Counted from the stretch's first letter, positions 48,222 to 59,712 are shown. The stretch is DNA of 64,000 nt from Streptomyces diastatochromogenes (GCA_026913215.1 JAPTYK010000001.1:1736001-1800000); one strand, 5' to 3'. Notes: generated by a model from the letters alone, not told the origin. Numbers and translations are program-made.

Positions 48222-51170
48222 TCAGCGCCGGAGCGCTCCGAGGGCGCGGCCGAGGAGCCGGGCGCGCTCCGCCGTGCCGGGCACGTGCTCCAGGCCGAAG
48301 CCGAGGAGGACGGTGTCGCGGGTGGTGACCGCCGCCCGGGAGTGGAAGAGCGCCGCGGAGCGCGTCCAGTCGGAGGCGTTGCCGGGGCTGCCGGCCGGGG
48401 CGCCCGGGGTGGACCAGGCGCCGAGCGAGGTCTCGAAGCCCTCCGTCTCGGTGGTGGTCCCGGTGACGAGCCGGGTGTCGTCGACGAAGGCGCCCATCTC
48501 GCCCGTACCGGGGTCGGAGACGTACGAGATCGCGAGCTCGACCTTCTTGCCCGCCCAGGCGCTCAGGTCGACGGAGGCCTGCCGCCAGCCGTTGGAGGGG
48601 CCGGTGAAGGCGTTCCAGGCGCCGGTGGTGCCGGTGGGCGCGCAGCCGTCCTCGCCGACGGTGAGGTAGTGGGCGAGGAAGGGGTGGGCGCGGACGTAGT
48701 AGCCCTCGCCGCAGTCGGCCGGGGGCTGGGTGGAGGTGCCGCCGTTGCGGTCGGGCAGCGTGGTCCAGTCGTCCTGGCCGACGGTGTGGGCCTCGACGAT
48801 GAGGTTGTCGTAGCCGGGCTCGGTGTCGTAGCTGACCTGGAAGTCCAGGCGCGGCCCCGACGCGGCGGCGACCCGGTGAGGTCGACGGTCCTGGCGAGCC
48901 GGGCCCAGTCGTCGTCGGCGTGCTGGACGGCCGCGAAGGACGAGCCCTCGGCGGGCTCGAAGGGGGTGCGGATGCCCGGGTAGTCACCGGCGGAGGCGCT
49001 GCTCGCGAACTGCGGGAACTGCTCCGGCTTCAGGGTGTCCGAGGTGACGGTGTACGCGCCCGCGTTGTCCAGCGGGTTGTCGGCGGCGGCGCCGAGCGTC
49101 GCGCCGGCTCCGGCGAAGGCGCCCGTGCCGGCGAAGCCGGGCGGGTTCTTGAGGCCCGCGCGGCGGTAGGCCCCAGGTAGTACTGGGCGAAGTCGTTGGA
49201 CTCGGCCAGGCCGATCTGGGTGAGCCCGCCGGACTTCTCACCGGCGTTGATCAGCTTGCCGCCCTCGTTGAGGTAGGAGCGGACGGCGAGCTGGGCGGCC
49301 CCGGAGGGGCGTTCGGCGCCGGTGTACCAGACGACCGTGCGGAAGTGGGAGAGCACGCCGAGGGCGTCGGGGGCGCCCTGGGTGGCGACGTCCCAGACGG
49401 CGGCCGCGCGCTTGTTGTCGGCGAGCGCCTTCACATAGGCGGCGGCGTGCCGCGCGGCGGTGGTGCCGCCCTCGTCGGCGAGGACGAGCACGTCGCCGCG
49501 GGGGCGCTCGGCCACCTCGTAGGTGAAGGGGGCGGAGGCGGTGGCCCTGCCCTCACGGGTGCGGGCGGTGAACCAGACCTCGACGGAGTCGCCGGGACGG
49601 GCGCCCTCGACCCCGGCGCGGTACTCGTCGAAGTAGAGGTTGTCGTCGCCTCCGTAGGTCTCGCCGCCCTTCCAGGCCTCCAGGGCCTCGCTGTGGGTGC
49701 GGCCGCCGTTGATCCGGTACTTCAGGGTCTTGGCGCGCAGCGACTTGCGCGCGGTGACGGCGACCTCCTGGTCCCGGCCGCGGGCGTAGGAGGTGGTGAA
49801 GGTCTTCGGGGTGAGGTCGGGGGCGTCGATGCCGACCGGGGAGACGGGCCGGTCGGGGTGGGCGCTGGTCTCGGCGACGGCGAGCGCGAAGGGGATGTTC
49901 TTGGCGAACTCGGCCTGGATCAGCTTCTCGTCGTCCGGGAAGGTGAAGACGGAGGCGCAGTCGGCCGGGTTCCAGGCGTCGTTCGGGTCGACGCGGGAGG
50001 CGGTGGCGCAGGTCGACATCTCCGGGGTGAACATCTGCATCCCGTTGACGTTGGCGGCGTGTCCGTCCGCCTCGCCGTTGGTGATGTACAGCTCCGAGGA
50101 GACCTGCGGGCGGTAGCCGGGCACGGCGGATTTCTGCGGGGTGCCGGCGAGGGCCCTGAGGGCCACGTCGTCGGGGGTGTCGGTGGCGACCTGCCAGCCC
50201 ACGCCGTACAGCAGGAGCTGGGCGGCCGAGTGGTAGTTGACCCCGTACGCGAAGCCGATGCGCTTCTCGAAGGCGTCGAGGGCCTTGGTCTCGGGCTCCG
50301 ACATGGCGGTCTTGCCGCGGAAGGTCTCGTCGGTCGGGTCGGGGGACGAGCCCTCGTTGTCGTAGCCCCACTTGTAGGCGAAGTTGCGGTTGAGGTCGAC
50401 GCCGTCGCCGGCGCCGATCTTCCCGTCGCCGTCGTTGTCGCGGAGGTTCTTCCGCCACTGCCGGTTGGCGGGGTCGGCGTGCGTGTAGTCGTAGCCGTCC
50501 GGGTTGGCGGAGAGCACGAACCACAGCTCGGTGGAGTCGACGATGCGGGTGATCCGCTCGTCCTTGCCGTAGTTGTCGAGGTAGTAGTGCATCAGCCGCC
50601 GGGTCATCTCCGGGGTGATCCACTCGCGCGCGTGCTGGTTGGACATGTACAGCGTGGCGGGCTTCGAGCCGTCCTTGGCGCGCGGGGCGCCCTTGGTCAG
50701 CTTGAGGGCGAGGATGTCCTGCCCTTGAGGGTCTTGCCGATGGAGACGACCTTGGTGAGGCCGGGGTTGGCCCGCGCGGTGTCCAGGATCTCCTGCTTGA
50801 GCCCGTTCGGGCCTCCGTACGGGCGGAAGACGCCGTCGCCCGCAGCGGCGACCCGCTTCTCGGCCTGGGCGCTGAGACGGTGCTCGGCGATCTCGACGCC
50901 CTGGCCGCGCAGCTGCCCGGCCTGCCGGCCGGTGAGGAAGAGCTCGACCGTCGCGGAGCCCTTCGCCGGGACCTGCTCGGTGAGTTCATGGGCGTCGGCG
51001 CCGGCGTCGAGGAGCAGCGGCACCTGCGCCTTGGTGACCACGGCGCGCCAGACCGAGAGGGCGTCGCCGCCGTCCCGGCCGTTCGGCTGCGCTCCGGCGA
51101 CGGGTGCCGCCGCCACTCCGGCGATCAGCAGTGAAGCAGCGGCGAGGATCGATCTCGCTCTGCGTCTCAT
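48222..51170 (-). CDS. Secreted M14 zinc carboxypeptidase with long C-terminal region
   Basis: About 983 residues. Sec signal (RRRARSILAAASLLIAGVAAA, cleavage near AGA-QPN), a pro-region, then the M14 domain (~120-440): zinc ligands in NQHAREWITPE (H-x2-E) and NYHSAAQLL, with DLNRNFAYKWGYDNEG. An immune-inhibitor-A-like domain of about 500 residues follows (AERPRGDVLVLADEGG to FGLEHVPGTAE). Breaks near 50725, 49172 and 48882. ATG at 51170 follows AAGGGGGG. Probably digests extracellular peptides; the long C-terminus may bind substrate or inhibit. Confidence 0.85.
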
Positions 51171-51352
51171 GAGCCCCCCTTGCTGTTGTCGGTCACGAAG
51201 GTGAACAGACGCCAGGCTCTTGGGCGCTCTTGGCACTGTCAAGGGTGCCTCGCGGGTGGACGAAAAAGCTGCCGGTGCCTCAGAAAGGCACCGGCAGCGC
51301 GGAGTTCACCGTTCCGTACGAACGTTCCGTACTCCGTACGGGGAGGGTCCCG

Positions 51353-52338
51353 TCAGCCGACGAGGCTGTCGTCCAGCTCCTCCGTCAGGTTGGACTCGGT
51401 CCCGGGATGCCCAGGTCCTGCGCCCGCTTGTCGGCCATCGCGAGGAGCCGGCGGATCCGGCCGGCCACCGCGTCCTTGGTGAGCGGCGGGTCGGCGAGCG
51501 CGCCCAGCTCCTCCAGGGAGGCCTGCTTGTGCTCCATGCGGAGCCGGCCGGCGGCGGCGAGGTGCTCGGGCACCTCCTCGCCGAGGATCTCCAGGGCGCG
51601 CTGCACCCGGGCCCCGGCGGCGACCGCGGCGCGGGCCGAGCGGCGCAGGTTGGCGTCGTCGAAGTTGGCCAGGCGGTTGGCGGTGGCGCGGACCTCGCGG
51701 CGCATCCTCCGCTCCTCCCAGGCGAGCACCGACTCGTGCGCGCCGAGCCGGGTCAGCAGGGCGCCGATCGCGTCGCCGTCGCGGACGACGACCCGGTCCA
51801 CCCCGCACCTCGCGGGCCTTCGCCGCGATGGAGAGCCGGCGGGCCGCGCCGACCAGGGCGAGGGCCGCCTCCGGACCCGGGCAGGTCACTTCGAGGGAGG
51901 AGGAGCGGCCGGGCTCGGTCAGCGAGCCGTGCGCGAGGAAGGCCCCGCGCCAGGCGGCCTCGGCGTCACAGGTCGCGCCGGAGACCACCTGCGGGGAAGG
52001 CCCCGGATGGGGCGGCCGCGGCCGTCCACGAGACCCGTCTGCCGGGCCAGCTGGTCGCCGCCGGCCACCACCCGCACCACGAACCGCGAGCCGCGCCGCA
52101 GACCGCCGGGAGCCATCACGATCAGCTCCGAGCTGTGCCCGAAGATCTCCAGGATGTCCCGCTTGAGGCGGCGGGCCGCCATCGCGGTGTCCAGCTCCGC
52201 CTCGATCACGATGCGGCCGCTCACCAGGTGCAGCCCGCCCGCGAACCGCAGGATCGACGAGACCTCTGCCTTCCTGCAGCAGGTCCGGGTGACGGGAAGC
52301 CGGGAGATCTCGTCCTTCACCGCTGCCGTCATCGCCAT
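51353..52338 (-). CDS. whiA: WhiA sporulation regulator
   Basis: About 329 residues. Fused LAGLIDADG-like N-terminal domain ([27 protein letters not shown]) and C-terminal helix-turn-helix ([18 protein letters not shown]). Activates early sporulation genes with WhiB in Streptomyces. At least four lost bases (near 51985, 51805 and 51400). The second ATG (52332, MTAAVKDE) overlaps the yvcK stop by ATGA and may be the real start. Ends with [10 protein letters not shown]. Confidence 0.93.
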
Positions 52339-53351
52339 GGGCCGATCCTTCCATGCATCCGAAAAATACGGTCGTACGCGGCGGCCAACAGCTCCGGGTC
52401 GTGCTTCGCGGAGCCGTCGGGCCGGGCCACCGGCGCCAGCTCGACCGCGGCGCCGAGCCGCTTGGCGGCATCGGCGAGGGACTCGCGGTCGGGCACGGCG
52501 GCCTCGTCGGCCAGCACCACGTCCAGGGCGAGTTTAGGGGCGTGTCGTCCCAAAACCTCCAAATGACGCTGCGGTGAGAAGCCCTCGGTTTCTCCCGGCT
52601 GCGGCGCGAGGTTCAGCGAGAGCACCTTCCGGGCCTTCGTCTCGGCCAGCGCGTCGAGGAGTTCGGGCACCAGCAGGTGCGGGATCACCGAGGAGAACCA
52701 GGAGCCCGGACCCAGGACCACCCAGTCCGCGTCCAGGACCGCGGCGACGGCCTCGGGCACGGCCGGCGGGTCGTGCGGCACGAGGTGCACGGACTGCACC
52801 TCGCCGGGGGTGAGCGCCACGGTCGCCTGGCCGCGCACGGTGTCCACGTCCTCAGGGCGCTCCGGGTCGTGGCCCCTGACCAGGGCCTGGAGCCCAGGGG
52901 CACGGCGGACATGGGCAGCACCCGGCCCTGGGCGCCGAGCAGCCGGCCGACCAGGTCGAGGGCCTGGACGGGGTCGCCGAGCTGCTCCCAGAGGGCGACG
53001 ATCAGCAGGTTGCCGACGGCGTGGCCGCCCATCTCGCCCTTGGACTGGAAGCGGTGCTGGATGACCCTGGCCCAGGTCTGGCCCCAGTCGTCGTCGCCGC
53101 AGAGGGCCGCGAGCGCCTTGCGCAGGTCGCCCGGGGCAGCACGCCGAGCTCCTCCCGGAGCCGGCCGCTGGAGCCCCGTCGTCGGCGACGGTGACGACGG
53201 CGGTGAGGTCGCCGGTGATCCGGCGGAGCGCGGCGAGGGAGGCCGACAGGCCCATGCCGCCACCCAGCGCGACCACCTTGGGCTGGGTGCCGCGCCTGCG
53301 GAGCGTACGCCGCACCGCGAGGGTGGAGGTACGCCGACGGTACGGCTTCAC
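52329..53351 (-). CDS. yvcK: YvcK/CofD-like UDP-sugar-binding regulator
   Basis: About 341 residues, GTG start overlapping the rapZ stop (GTGA). [18 protein letters not shown] is the Rossmann-type nucleotide-sugar loop; [32 protein letters not shown] and [18 protein letters not shown] follow. The family controls carbon flow and cell-wall precursor supply. Three lost bases: near 53172, 53145 and 52903. Confidence 0.92.
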
Positions 53352-54310
53352 TCGCGCCCCATGTCCCGGTGCACGACGACGGTCTCGACCCCTTCGGAGG
53401 CGAGGCGGGCGGCGAGGCGCTCGGCGGTGGCGACGGAGCGGTGCTTGCCGCCCGTGCAGCCCACGGCGATGGTCACGTACCGCTTGCCCTCGCGGCGGTA
53501 GCCCGCGGCGATCAGCTGGAGCAGCTCGGTGTAGCGGTCGAGGAACTCCTTGGCGCCGGGCTGGTTGTAGACGTAGTTCGACACCTCCTCGTTGAGGCCG
53601 GTGAAGGGGCGCAGCTCGGGGACCCAGTGCGGGTTCGGCAGGAAGCGCATGTCGACGACGAGGTCGGCGTCGACCGGCAGGCCGTACTTGAAGCCGAAGG
53701 ACATGACGGTGGCCCGGAGCTCGGGCTCCTCGTCGCCGGCGAACTGGGCGTCCATCTTGGCGCGCAGCTCGTGGACGTTGAGGCTGGAGGTGTCGATCAC
53801 CAGGTCGGCGTCGCCGCGCAGCTCGCGCAGCAGGTCGCGCTCGGCGGCGATGCCGTCGGTGATGCGGCCGTCGCCCTGGAGCGGGTGCGGCCTGCGGACC
53901 GACTCGAAGCGCCGGACGAGGGCCTCGTCGGAGGACTCCAGGAAGACGATCCGGCGGGTGACCTGCTTGGCGTCCAGGTCGGCGAGGGACTCCCTGAGGT
54001 TGTCGAAGAACTGCCGGCCGCGGACGTCCACGACGACGGCGATCCGGGCGACGTTGCCCTGGGAGCGGGCGCCGAGCTCCACCATGGTGGGGATCAGCGC
54101 GGGCGGCAGATTGTCCACGACGAACCAGCCGAGGTCCTCCAGACACTTCGCCGCGGTGGACCGGCCGGCTCCGGACATGCCGGAGATGATCACCAGCTCG
54201 GGAATGGCCGCCTCGGCGCCGTTGTCGCCTGCGGTCTCCTTCGTGCCCGTACTCACGTGTCCTGCTCCGTCTTCTCGGTCGTGCTCGTGGTGCGTGTCGC
54301 GCTCGGTCAT
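53348..54310 (-). CDS. rapZ: RapZ-family RNase adapter / nucleotide-binding protein
   Basis: 320 residues, intact. Walker A ISGMSGAGRSTAAKC near residue 43, Walker-B-like RIVFLESSDE and the C-terminal VAVGCTGGKHRSVATAE typical of RapZ (YvcJ). In E. coli RapZ guides RNase E to GlmZ; in actinobacteria the role is unsettled, but uvrC-rapZ-yvcK-whiA order is conserved and points to cell-wall/developmental control. ATG overlaps the uvrC stop. Confidence 0.94.
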   Translation of the reverse strand: MTERDTHHEHDREDGAGHVSTGTKETAGDNGAEAAIPELVIISGMSGAGRSTAAKCLEDLGWFVVDNLPPALIPTMVELGARSQGNVARIAVVVDVRGRQFFDNLRESLADLDAKQVTRRIVFLESSDEALVRRFESVRRPHPLQGDGRITDGIAAERDLLRELRGDADLVIDTSSLNVHELRAKMDAQFAGDEEPELRATVMSFGFKYGLPVDADLVVDMRFLPNPHWVPELRPFTGLNEEVSNYVYNQPGAKEFLDRYTELLQLIAAGYRREGKRYVTIAVGCTGGKHRSVATAERLAARLASEGVETVVVHRDMGRE

Positions 54311-56288
54311 GCGGTGGTGCCCCCGTCGTCTTCCATGATCTCTCCTGTGGCCGTGTTCACGGCGGGTGCGGCGGGGGCCGCCTGGGCCAGGGCCACGGCG
54401 ACCGCCTCCGCGGTCTTCCGGCCGAAGCCGGGGACCTCACAGATCTGCTCGATTGTCGCCTGCTTCAGCCGCTTCACCGAGCCGAAATGCTTGATCAAGG
54501 CCTGCTTGCGCGACTCCCGAGGCCGGGGACCGCGTCGAGCGGGCTGGTCCGGAGGCGTTTGGTCCGCTTGGACCGCTGGTAGCGGATCGCGAAGTCGTGA
54601 GCCGCGTCACGCACCCGCTGGAGCAGATAGAGCCCTTCGCTGGAGCGGGGCAGCACCACCGGGTCGCTCTCGCCGGGCAGCCAGACCTCCTCCAGGCGCT
54701 TGGCGAGCCCGCAGACCGCGACGTCGTCGATGCCGAGCTCGTCGAGGGCGCGGCGGGCCGCGGCCACCTGCGGCTGCCCGCCGTCGACGACGACGAGCTG
54801 CGGCGGGTACGCGAAGCGCTTAGGGCGGCCGTCGTCGTCCGGGGCCTCCTCCTCGGGGACCTCCCCGCCGGCCCACTCCCCCGTACGGTCCTTCTCGGCG
54901 AGGTAGCGCCGGAAGCGGCGGCTGATCACCTCGTGCATGGACCGGACGTCGTCCTGCCCCTCGAAGCCCTTGATCTGGAAGCGGCGGTACTCGCCCTTGC
55001 GGGGCAGCCCGTCCTCGAAGACGACCATCGAGGCGACGACGTCCTCGCCCTGGAGGTGCGAGATGTCGAAGCACTCGATCCGCAGCGGCGCCGAGTCCAG
55101 GTCCAGGGCCTCGGCGATCTCCTCCAGGGCCCGGGAGCGGGTGGTGAGGTCGCCGGCGCGCCTGGTCTTGTGCAGCACGAGCGCCTGCTGCGCGTTGCGC
55201 GCGACCGTCTCCATCAGGTCCTTCTTGTCGCCGCGCTGCGGGATCCGCAGCGAGACCTGGGAGCCGCGGCGGCCGGACAGCCAGGAGGTGACGGACTCGG
55301 CGTCCTCCGGCAGCGCGGGGACGAGGACCTCCTTGGGAACCGTCTCGCCGCTCTCCTCGCCGTAGAGCTGCTGGAGGGCGTGCTCCACGAGTCCCGCCGT
55401 GTCGACGGCCTCGACCTTGTCCGTGACCCAGCCGCGCTGGCCCCGGACGCGTCCGCCGCGCACGTGGAAGATCTGGACGGCGGCCTCCAGCTCGTCCTCG
55501 GCGAGGGCGATGAGGTCGGCGTCGGTGGCGTCGGCGAGGACGACCGCGCTCTTCTCCATGGCCTTGCGCAGGGCCTCGATGTCGTCGCGGAGGCGGGCGG
55601 CCCTCTCGTACTCCATGTCCTCGGCCGCGATCGTCATCTGCTTCTCCAGGCGGCGGATGTACGTGCCGGTGCGGCCGGCCATGAAGTCGCCGAAGTCCTC
55701 CGCGAGTTCGCGGTGCTCCTCGGGCGTGACCCGGCCGACGCAGGGCGCCGAGCACTTGCCGATGTAGCCGAGGAGGCAGGGCCGTCCCGCCGAGGCGGCG
55801 TTCCGGAAGACGCCCGCGGAGCACGTCCGCACGGGGAACACCCGCAGCATCAGGTCGACGGTCTCGCGGATCGCCCACGCGTGCGCGTACGGCCCGAAGT
55901 ACCGCACGCCCTTCTTCTTCTGCCCGCGCATGACCTGGACGCGCGGGAACTCCTCGTTCATGGTGACGGCGAGGTACGGATAGCTCTTGTCGTCCCGGTA
56001 CTTCACGTTGAACCGGGGGTCGTACTCCTTGATCCAGGAGTACTCCAGCTGCAGCGCCTCGACCTCGGTGGACACCACGGTCCACTCCACGGAGGCGGCC
56101 GTCGTCACCATCGTGGCCGTGCGCGGGTGCAGGCTCGTGAGCGGCTGGAAGTAGTTCGCCAGCCGCTGGCGCAGGGACTTCGCCTTCCCCACGTAGATCA
56201 CCCGGCGGTGCTCGTCGCGGAACTTGTAGACCCCCGGGGAGTCGGGGATCTGCCCCGGCTTGGGGCGGTAGCTGGAGGGGTCTGCCAT
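54307..56288 (-). CDS. uvrC: Excinuclease ABC subunit C
   Basis: About 660 residues. GIY-YIG nuclease ([20 protein letters not shown]), UVR motif ([20 protein letters not shown]), RNase-H-like 5' nuclease half ([19 protein letters not shown]) and tandem helix-hairpin-helix at the end ([20 protein letters not shown]). Makes both incisions in nucleotide excision repair. One lost base near 54520 separates LDAVPGLG from [14 protein letters not shown]. Start at 56288 ([12 protein letters not shown]). Confidence 0.94.
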
Positions 56289-56346
56289 GCTCCCCACCCT
56301 ACTGGCGGGCGCCGACACTCAGGGCGGCCACGCTCGTTGGCCGTAC

Positions 56347-57098
56347 ATGGCTCAGGAGACTTCAGGACGGCTGGCGGACCGGGTGTGCGTGATCACGGGC
56401 GCGGCGAGCGGAATCGGGCGGGCGACGGCGGAGCGCTTCCTCCGCGAGGGGGCGCACGTGATCGCGGCCGACGTCGACGCGGAGCGGCTCGCGACCCTCG
56501 GCGGCGTGATCCCCGTCGTCGGCGACGTCTCCCGGGAGGAGGACGCCCGGCGGATGATCGACACGGCGGTGGAGCGCTTCGGACGGCTGGACGTCCTGGT
56601 CGCGAACGCGGGCGTCATCCCGCTGCTCTCCGTCACCGAGGCCGAGCCCTCGGACTTCGACCGGGTGATGGCCGTCGACGGCCGGGGCATGTTCCTGACC
56701 TGCAAGTACGCCATCGAGGCCATGCTCGTCTCGGGCGGCGGCGCCATCGTCTGCACCTCCTCGATCTCCGGCGTGGCCGGCCAGGCCCGGCAGGCGGTCT
56801 ACGGCCCCGCGAAGTTCGTGGCCTCGGGGCTGACGAAGCACCTCGCCGTGGAGTGGGCGGAGCACGGCATCCGCGTCAACGCCGTCGCCCCCGGCACCAT
56901 CGAGACCGAGCGCGTCGCCGCCGCGCGCATCGAGCCCGGCGGCCCCGAATACCTCACCGAGGTCGTCCGCGCCCACCCCATGCGCCGCTTCGGCACCCCG
57001 AGGAGGTCGCCTCCGCCATCCTCTTCCTCGCCTCCGACGACGCCTCCTTCATCACCGGCGCCATCCTCCCGGTCGACGGCGGCTACCTGGCCCACTGA
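56347..57098 (+). CDS. SDR-family NAD(P)-dependent oxidoreductase
   Basis: About 250 residues. TGAASGIG cofactor motif (residues 17-24), LVANAGVIPLL, catalytic serine in CTSSISG, Tyr-x3-Lys in VYGPAKF, and C-terminal FITGAILPVDGGYLAH. D in AADVDAERL after strand 2 suggests NAD preference. One frame break near 57000 (CCCC) joins RRFGTP to EEVASAILFLA. Divergent from uvrC; substrate unknown. Confidence 0.87.
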
Positions 57099-57210
57099 CA
57101 CCGGACGGGCGCTTGCCGCCCGCCGGGCGCGGGTCCCACGCCGGTGGAGCGAAGCGCGCCGCCCCGCAAGGCACGGGCCCGCGCACGGGCGGGCCCGCGC
57201 CGGGCGGGGC

Positions 57211-57955
57211 TCAAGCCTCCCGGTGGGTGCGGCGGCGGGCGAGGGCCGTGGCCGTGAGGCCCGCGCACAGCAGGACGCCCGCGCCGCGGCGGCGGCCCCG
57301 CGGTGACGGTCGGACCGGCGGGCGCGGGGCGGCCTGCGGGCGTAGCCGCCGGCCGCGCCCTTGCGGGCGTACGGGGAGCCGGGGAGCTTGTCGCCGTAGG
57401 CGCGGGCGACGCGCTCCTGGTAGGCGGAGAGGGTCGTGCCGTCGCGCCCCACGGCCCGTACCGCGTCCTCGTCCAGCGGCAGCACCTTCGCCCCCTTCTG
57501 GACGTACCACGCGTCGATCTGGGGCTCGCGGAAGACGAGACCGCCGCGCCCAGCTCCGCGTAGCGGATCTCGTCGTCGCCGGTGGCGATGTTGACCACCT
57601 GCCAGCCGCCGGGCCGCTCGACCGTCCACAGCGAGGCCTTCTGCCCGTCGGAGGCCACGGCGCGGCTGGCGCGGAACTCGACGCGGGCGACGGGCGCCCC
57701 GGGCTTCCCGGCGACGAAGTCCGGGAGAGGAAGCGGACGGGGACGGAGGCGCCCTCGACGCGCGGCGCGGCCGCCGTGCGGGCGAGGGCCCCGTCGCGGG
57801 CGAAGAACCGGGACAGGGTGTCCAGGGTCCCCGGCGCGGAGGCGGCCTGTTCGGGGTGGGTGCGGGCGGGAGGCCCTCGGCGGCGGCCGCCGGGAGCGCC
57901 CGAGGGCGAGGAGGGCGGCGGCGAGGAGGCCGGCGGCCGTGACACGTGCCTTCAT
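57211..57955 (-). CDS. Secreted, membrane-anchored protein of unknown function
   Basis: About 250 residues across about five frame breaks. Sec signal (MKARVTAAGLLAAALLAL), then QAASAPGTLDTLSRFFARDG, PGAPVARVEFRASRAVAS, LWTVERPGGWQVVNIATGDDE, FREPQIDAWYVQKGAKVLPLDEDA and YQERVARAYGDKLPGS, ending in a C-terminal hydrophobic segment and RRR-x-H basic tail. I do not recognise the family. It lies 5 bases after the secreted papain-like protease gene and is surely co-transcribed; a substrate, inhibitor or anchor for the protease is conceivable. Confidence 0.65.
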
Positions 57956-57960
57956 CGTCG

Positions 57961-58554
57961 TCACGCCCCGATCCGGTAGAGCGAGTGGGTCCAGGAGAAG
58001 GAGCCGTTGTCGACGTACCAGGCGTGCGAGGCCCAGTTGTAGCGGTCGCTGGAGGGCCAGGGGTCGCCCCAGTAGACCCAGCTGTTCGCGTCGTCGTAGC
58101 CGTAGATCACGTGCATGTGGCCGCCGCCGGAGGCCCACTGGATGCGGGTCTCGACGGGCCGGTCGGCGTTGATCTCGGTCTGGACGGTCGAGTACCGCAG
58201 CCAGCCGGTCACGTACGAGCCGGGGTTGATGCCCGCCCAGCTGAGCCCGTTCTGGACGTTGCCCAGGTCGGCCTGCCAGTTGGGGCAGTCGTAGCCCTGC
58301 TGGCGGTTGAAGGCGGCGTTGCAGAACTGGTTCTGGCTGTAGTTGCGGCCGTACCAGGTGGCGATGGTGTTGCCGCTGGCCGCCCAGCACCAGTTGTTCT
58401 TCTGCTGGGCCTGCATGGTGATGTTCAGCCGCTTGGAGGCGAGGGCGGAGACACCGGGGCCGGCCGGTGCGGCGGAGGCCGAGGCCGTGGTCGTGGGGAC
58501 GAGGAAGAGGGCGGCCGCGGCGAGTGCCGCGAGGTGGATCAGTCTTCTGCGCAT
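57961..58554 (-). CDS. Secreted papain-like cysteine protease (AvrRpt2/C70-like)
   Basis: 197 residues, intact. Signal peptide (residues 1-29). Catalytic cysteine in QQKNNWCWAASGNTIATWY near residue 56, histidine in GGGHMHVIYGYDD near 148, and downstream Asn/Asp in YWGDPWPS. This Q...CW-A and GH...G-Y pattern is that of papain-like C70/C39-type peptidases. Extracellular, substrate unknown; operon with the unknown secreted protein. Confidence 0.85.
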   Translation of the reverse strand: MRRRLIHLAALAAAALFLVPTTTASASAAPAGPGVSALASKRLNITMQAQQKNNWCWAASGNTIATWYGRNYSQNQFCNAAFNRQQGYDCPNWQADLGNVQNGLSWAGINPGSYVTGWLRYSTVQTEINADRPVETRIQWASGGGHMHVIYGYDDANSWVYWGDPWPSSDRYNWASHAWYVDNGSFSWTHSLYRIGA

Positions 58555-58760
58555 CGCGTTCCTCCCGTATGGGGGGGATGTGGGGAGTGGAGGAGCGCGT
58601 CCGGACGCTGGTCAGGAGCATCTGCCGTTGTCCGGTCCGGGTCAACACGCTTCAATGCGGGGTGACATCGGACTGTGAACGGCGTGGCCCGGGTGTGAAC
58701 GGACGCCCAGGGCCCACCTGCCCGCCCACCCCTCGCGGCGCGACGGTCCGTGCCCCCCGT

Positions 58761-58774
58761 CGTGAACGTTCACG
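58761..58774. promoter_or_regulatory. 14-bp palindrome before HTH gene
   Basis: CGTGAACGTTCACG, perfectly self-complementary, ending just before the GGAGGAG ribosome site of the HTH gene; it would be in the leader or overlap the promoter. Confidence 0.5.
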
Positions 58775-58785
58775 GAGGAGTCCTC

Positions 58786-59712
58786 GTGAGCCACACCGAG
58801 GCCGATCTGATGCGGCTGCTGCGCACCGGCCCCTTCCATCTGGCGCTGCGCACCGCCTTCGCCGTGCGCGGGCTGCCGCTCCAGCGGGTCCAGCACCACC
58901 TCGCGCACCGGGGCGTGAAGGTCGGGGTGACGAGCCTGAGCTACTGGCAGCAGGGCGCCCGCCGTCCGCAGCGGCCGGAGTCGCTGAAGGCCGTACGGGC
59001 CCTGGAGGAGGTGCTCCGGCTGCCCGGGAACTCGCTGCTGCGCCTCCTGGCGGAGGACGCGGCGGCCCGCTCCGAGGTGGAGCGCCCGGCGGGCCGCTCG
59101 TACCGCTCGCTGGTGGAGGCCTCCGGCTCGGTCGAGGAGCTGCTCGCGGACCTCGAGTCCCCGACGGACGGCGGGCTGCACACGGTGGGGCACCACGAGC
59201 GGGTGCGGATCGGGGCCGGGCGGGAGCTGCTGGGGCGCGAGTCGCAGCAGGTGGTGCGGGCGCACCGGGACGGCGTGGACCGCTATCTCGCCATCCACCA
59301 CGGGGACCCCGGCTGCGACCCGTCCCGGGTGGTGGTGCGGGCGGGGAGAACTGCCGGACCGGGCGGGTGCGCTGGCACGACGCGACGGGCGTGCTGGTCG
59401 TGGAGCTGCTCTTCGACGCTCGGCTGCGGGCCGGGGACACGTACCTGTTCTCGTACGGCTTCGAGGACGGTACGGCGGGGCCGAGCGGGGAGTACGTGCG
59501 CGGGTTCAGCTTCGCGGGCGGGCAGTACGTGCTTCAGGTCCGCTTCGACGAGGCGGCGCTGCCGGTGCGGTGCCGGAGGTTCGCCCAGGTCTCCGCGGGG
59601 CGCGCGCGGCGGCCGTGCGGAGCTGACCCTGAGCGGCCGGCACCGCACGGTGCACCTCGTGGAGCAGGGGGTGCGCCCGGGGATCCTGGGGATCGACTGG
59701 GACTGGACGTGA
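58786..59712 (+). CDS. Helix-turn-helix (XRE-like) regulator with C-terminal domain
   Basis: About 309 residues; GTG at 58786 after GGAGGAG. The N-terminal ~75 residues resemble an XRE helix-turn-helix (VRGLPLQRVQHHLAHRGVKVG, then SLSYWQQGARRPQRPESLKA). The C-terminal ~200 form a beta-rich domain of unknown function (VLVVELLFDARLRAGDTYLFSYG, GEYVRGFSFAGGQYVLQVRFD). Breaks near 59345 and 59605. Divergent from the protease operon, so it may control it, although the 230-base spacer shows only one palindrome. Confidence 0.72.
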   Translation: MSHTEADLMRLLRTGPFHLALRTAFAVRGLPLQRVQHHLAHRGVKVGVTSLSYWQQGARRPQRPESLKAVRALEEVLRLPGNSLLRLLAEDAAARSEVERPAGRSYRSLVEASGSVEELLADLESPTDGGLHTVGHHERVRIGAGRELLGRESQQVVRAHRDGVDRYLAIHHGDPGCDPSRVVVRAGRTAGPGGCAGTTRRACWSWSCSSTLGCGPGTRTCSRTASRTVRRGRAGSTCAGSASRAGSTCFRSASTRRRCRCGAGGSPRSPRGARGGRAELTLSGRHRTVHLVEQGVRPGILGIDWDWT

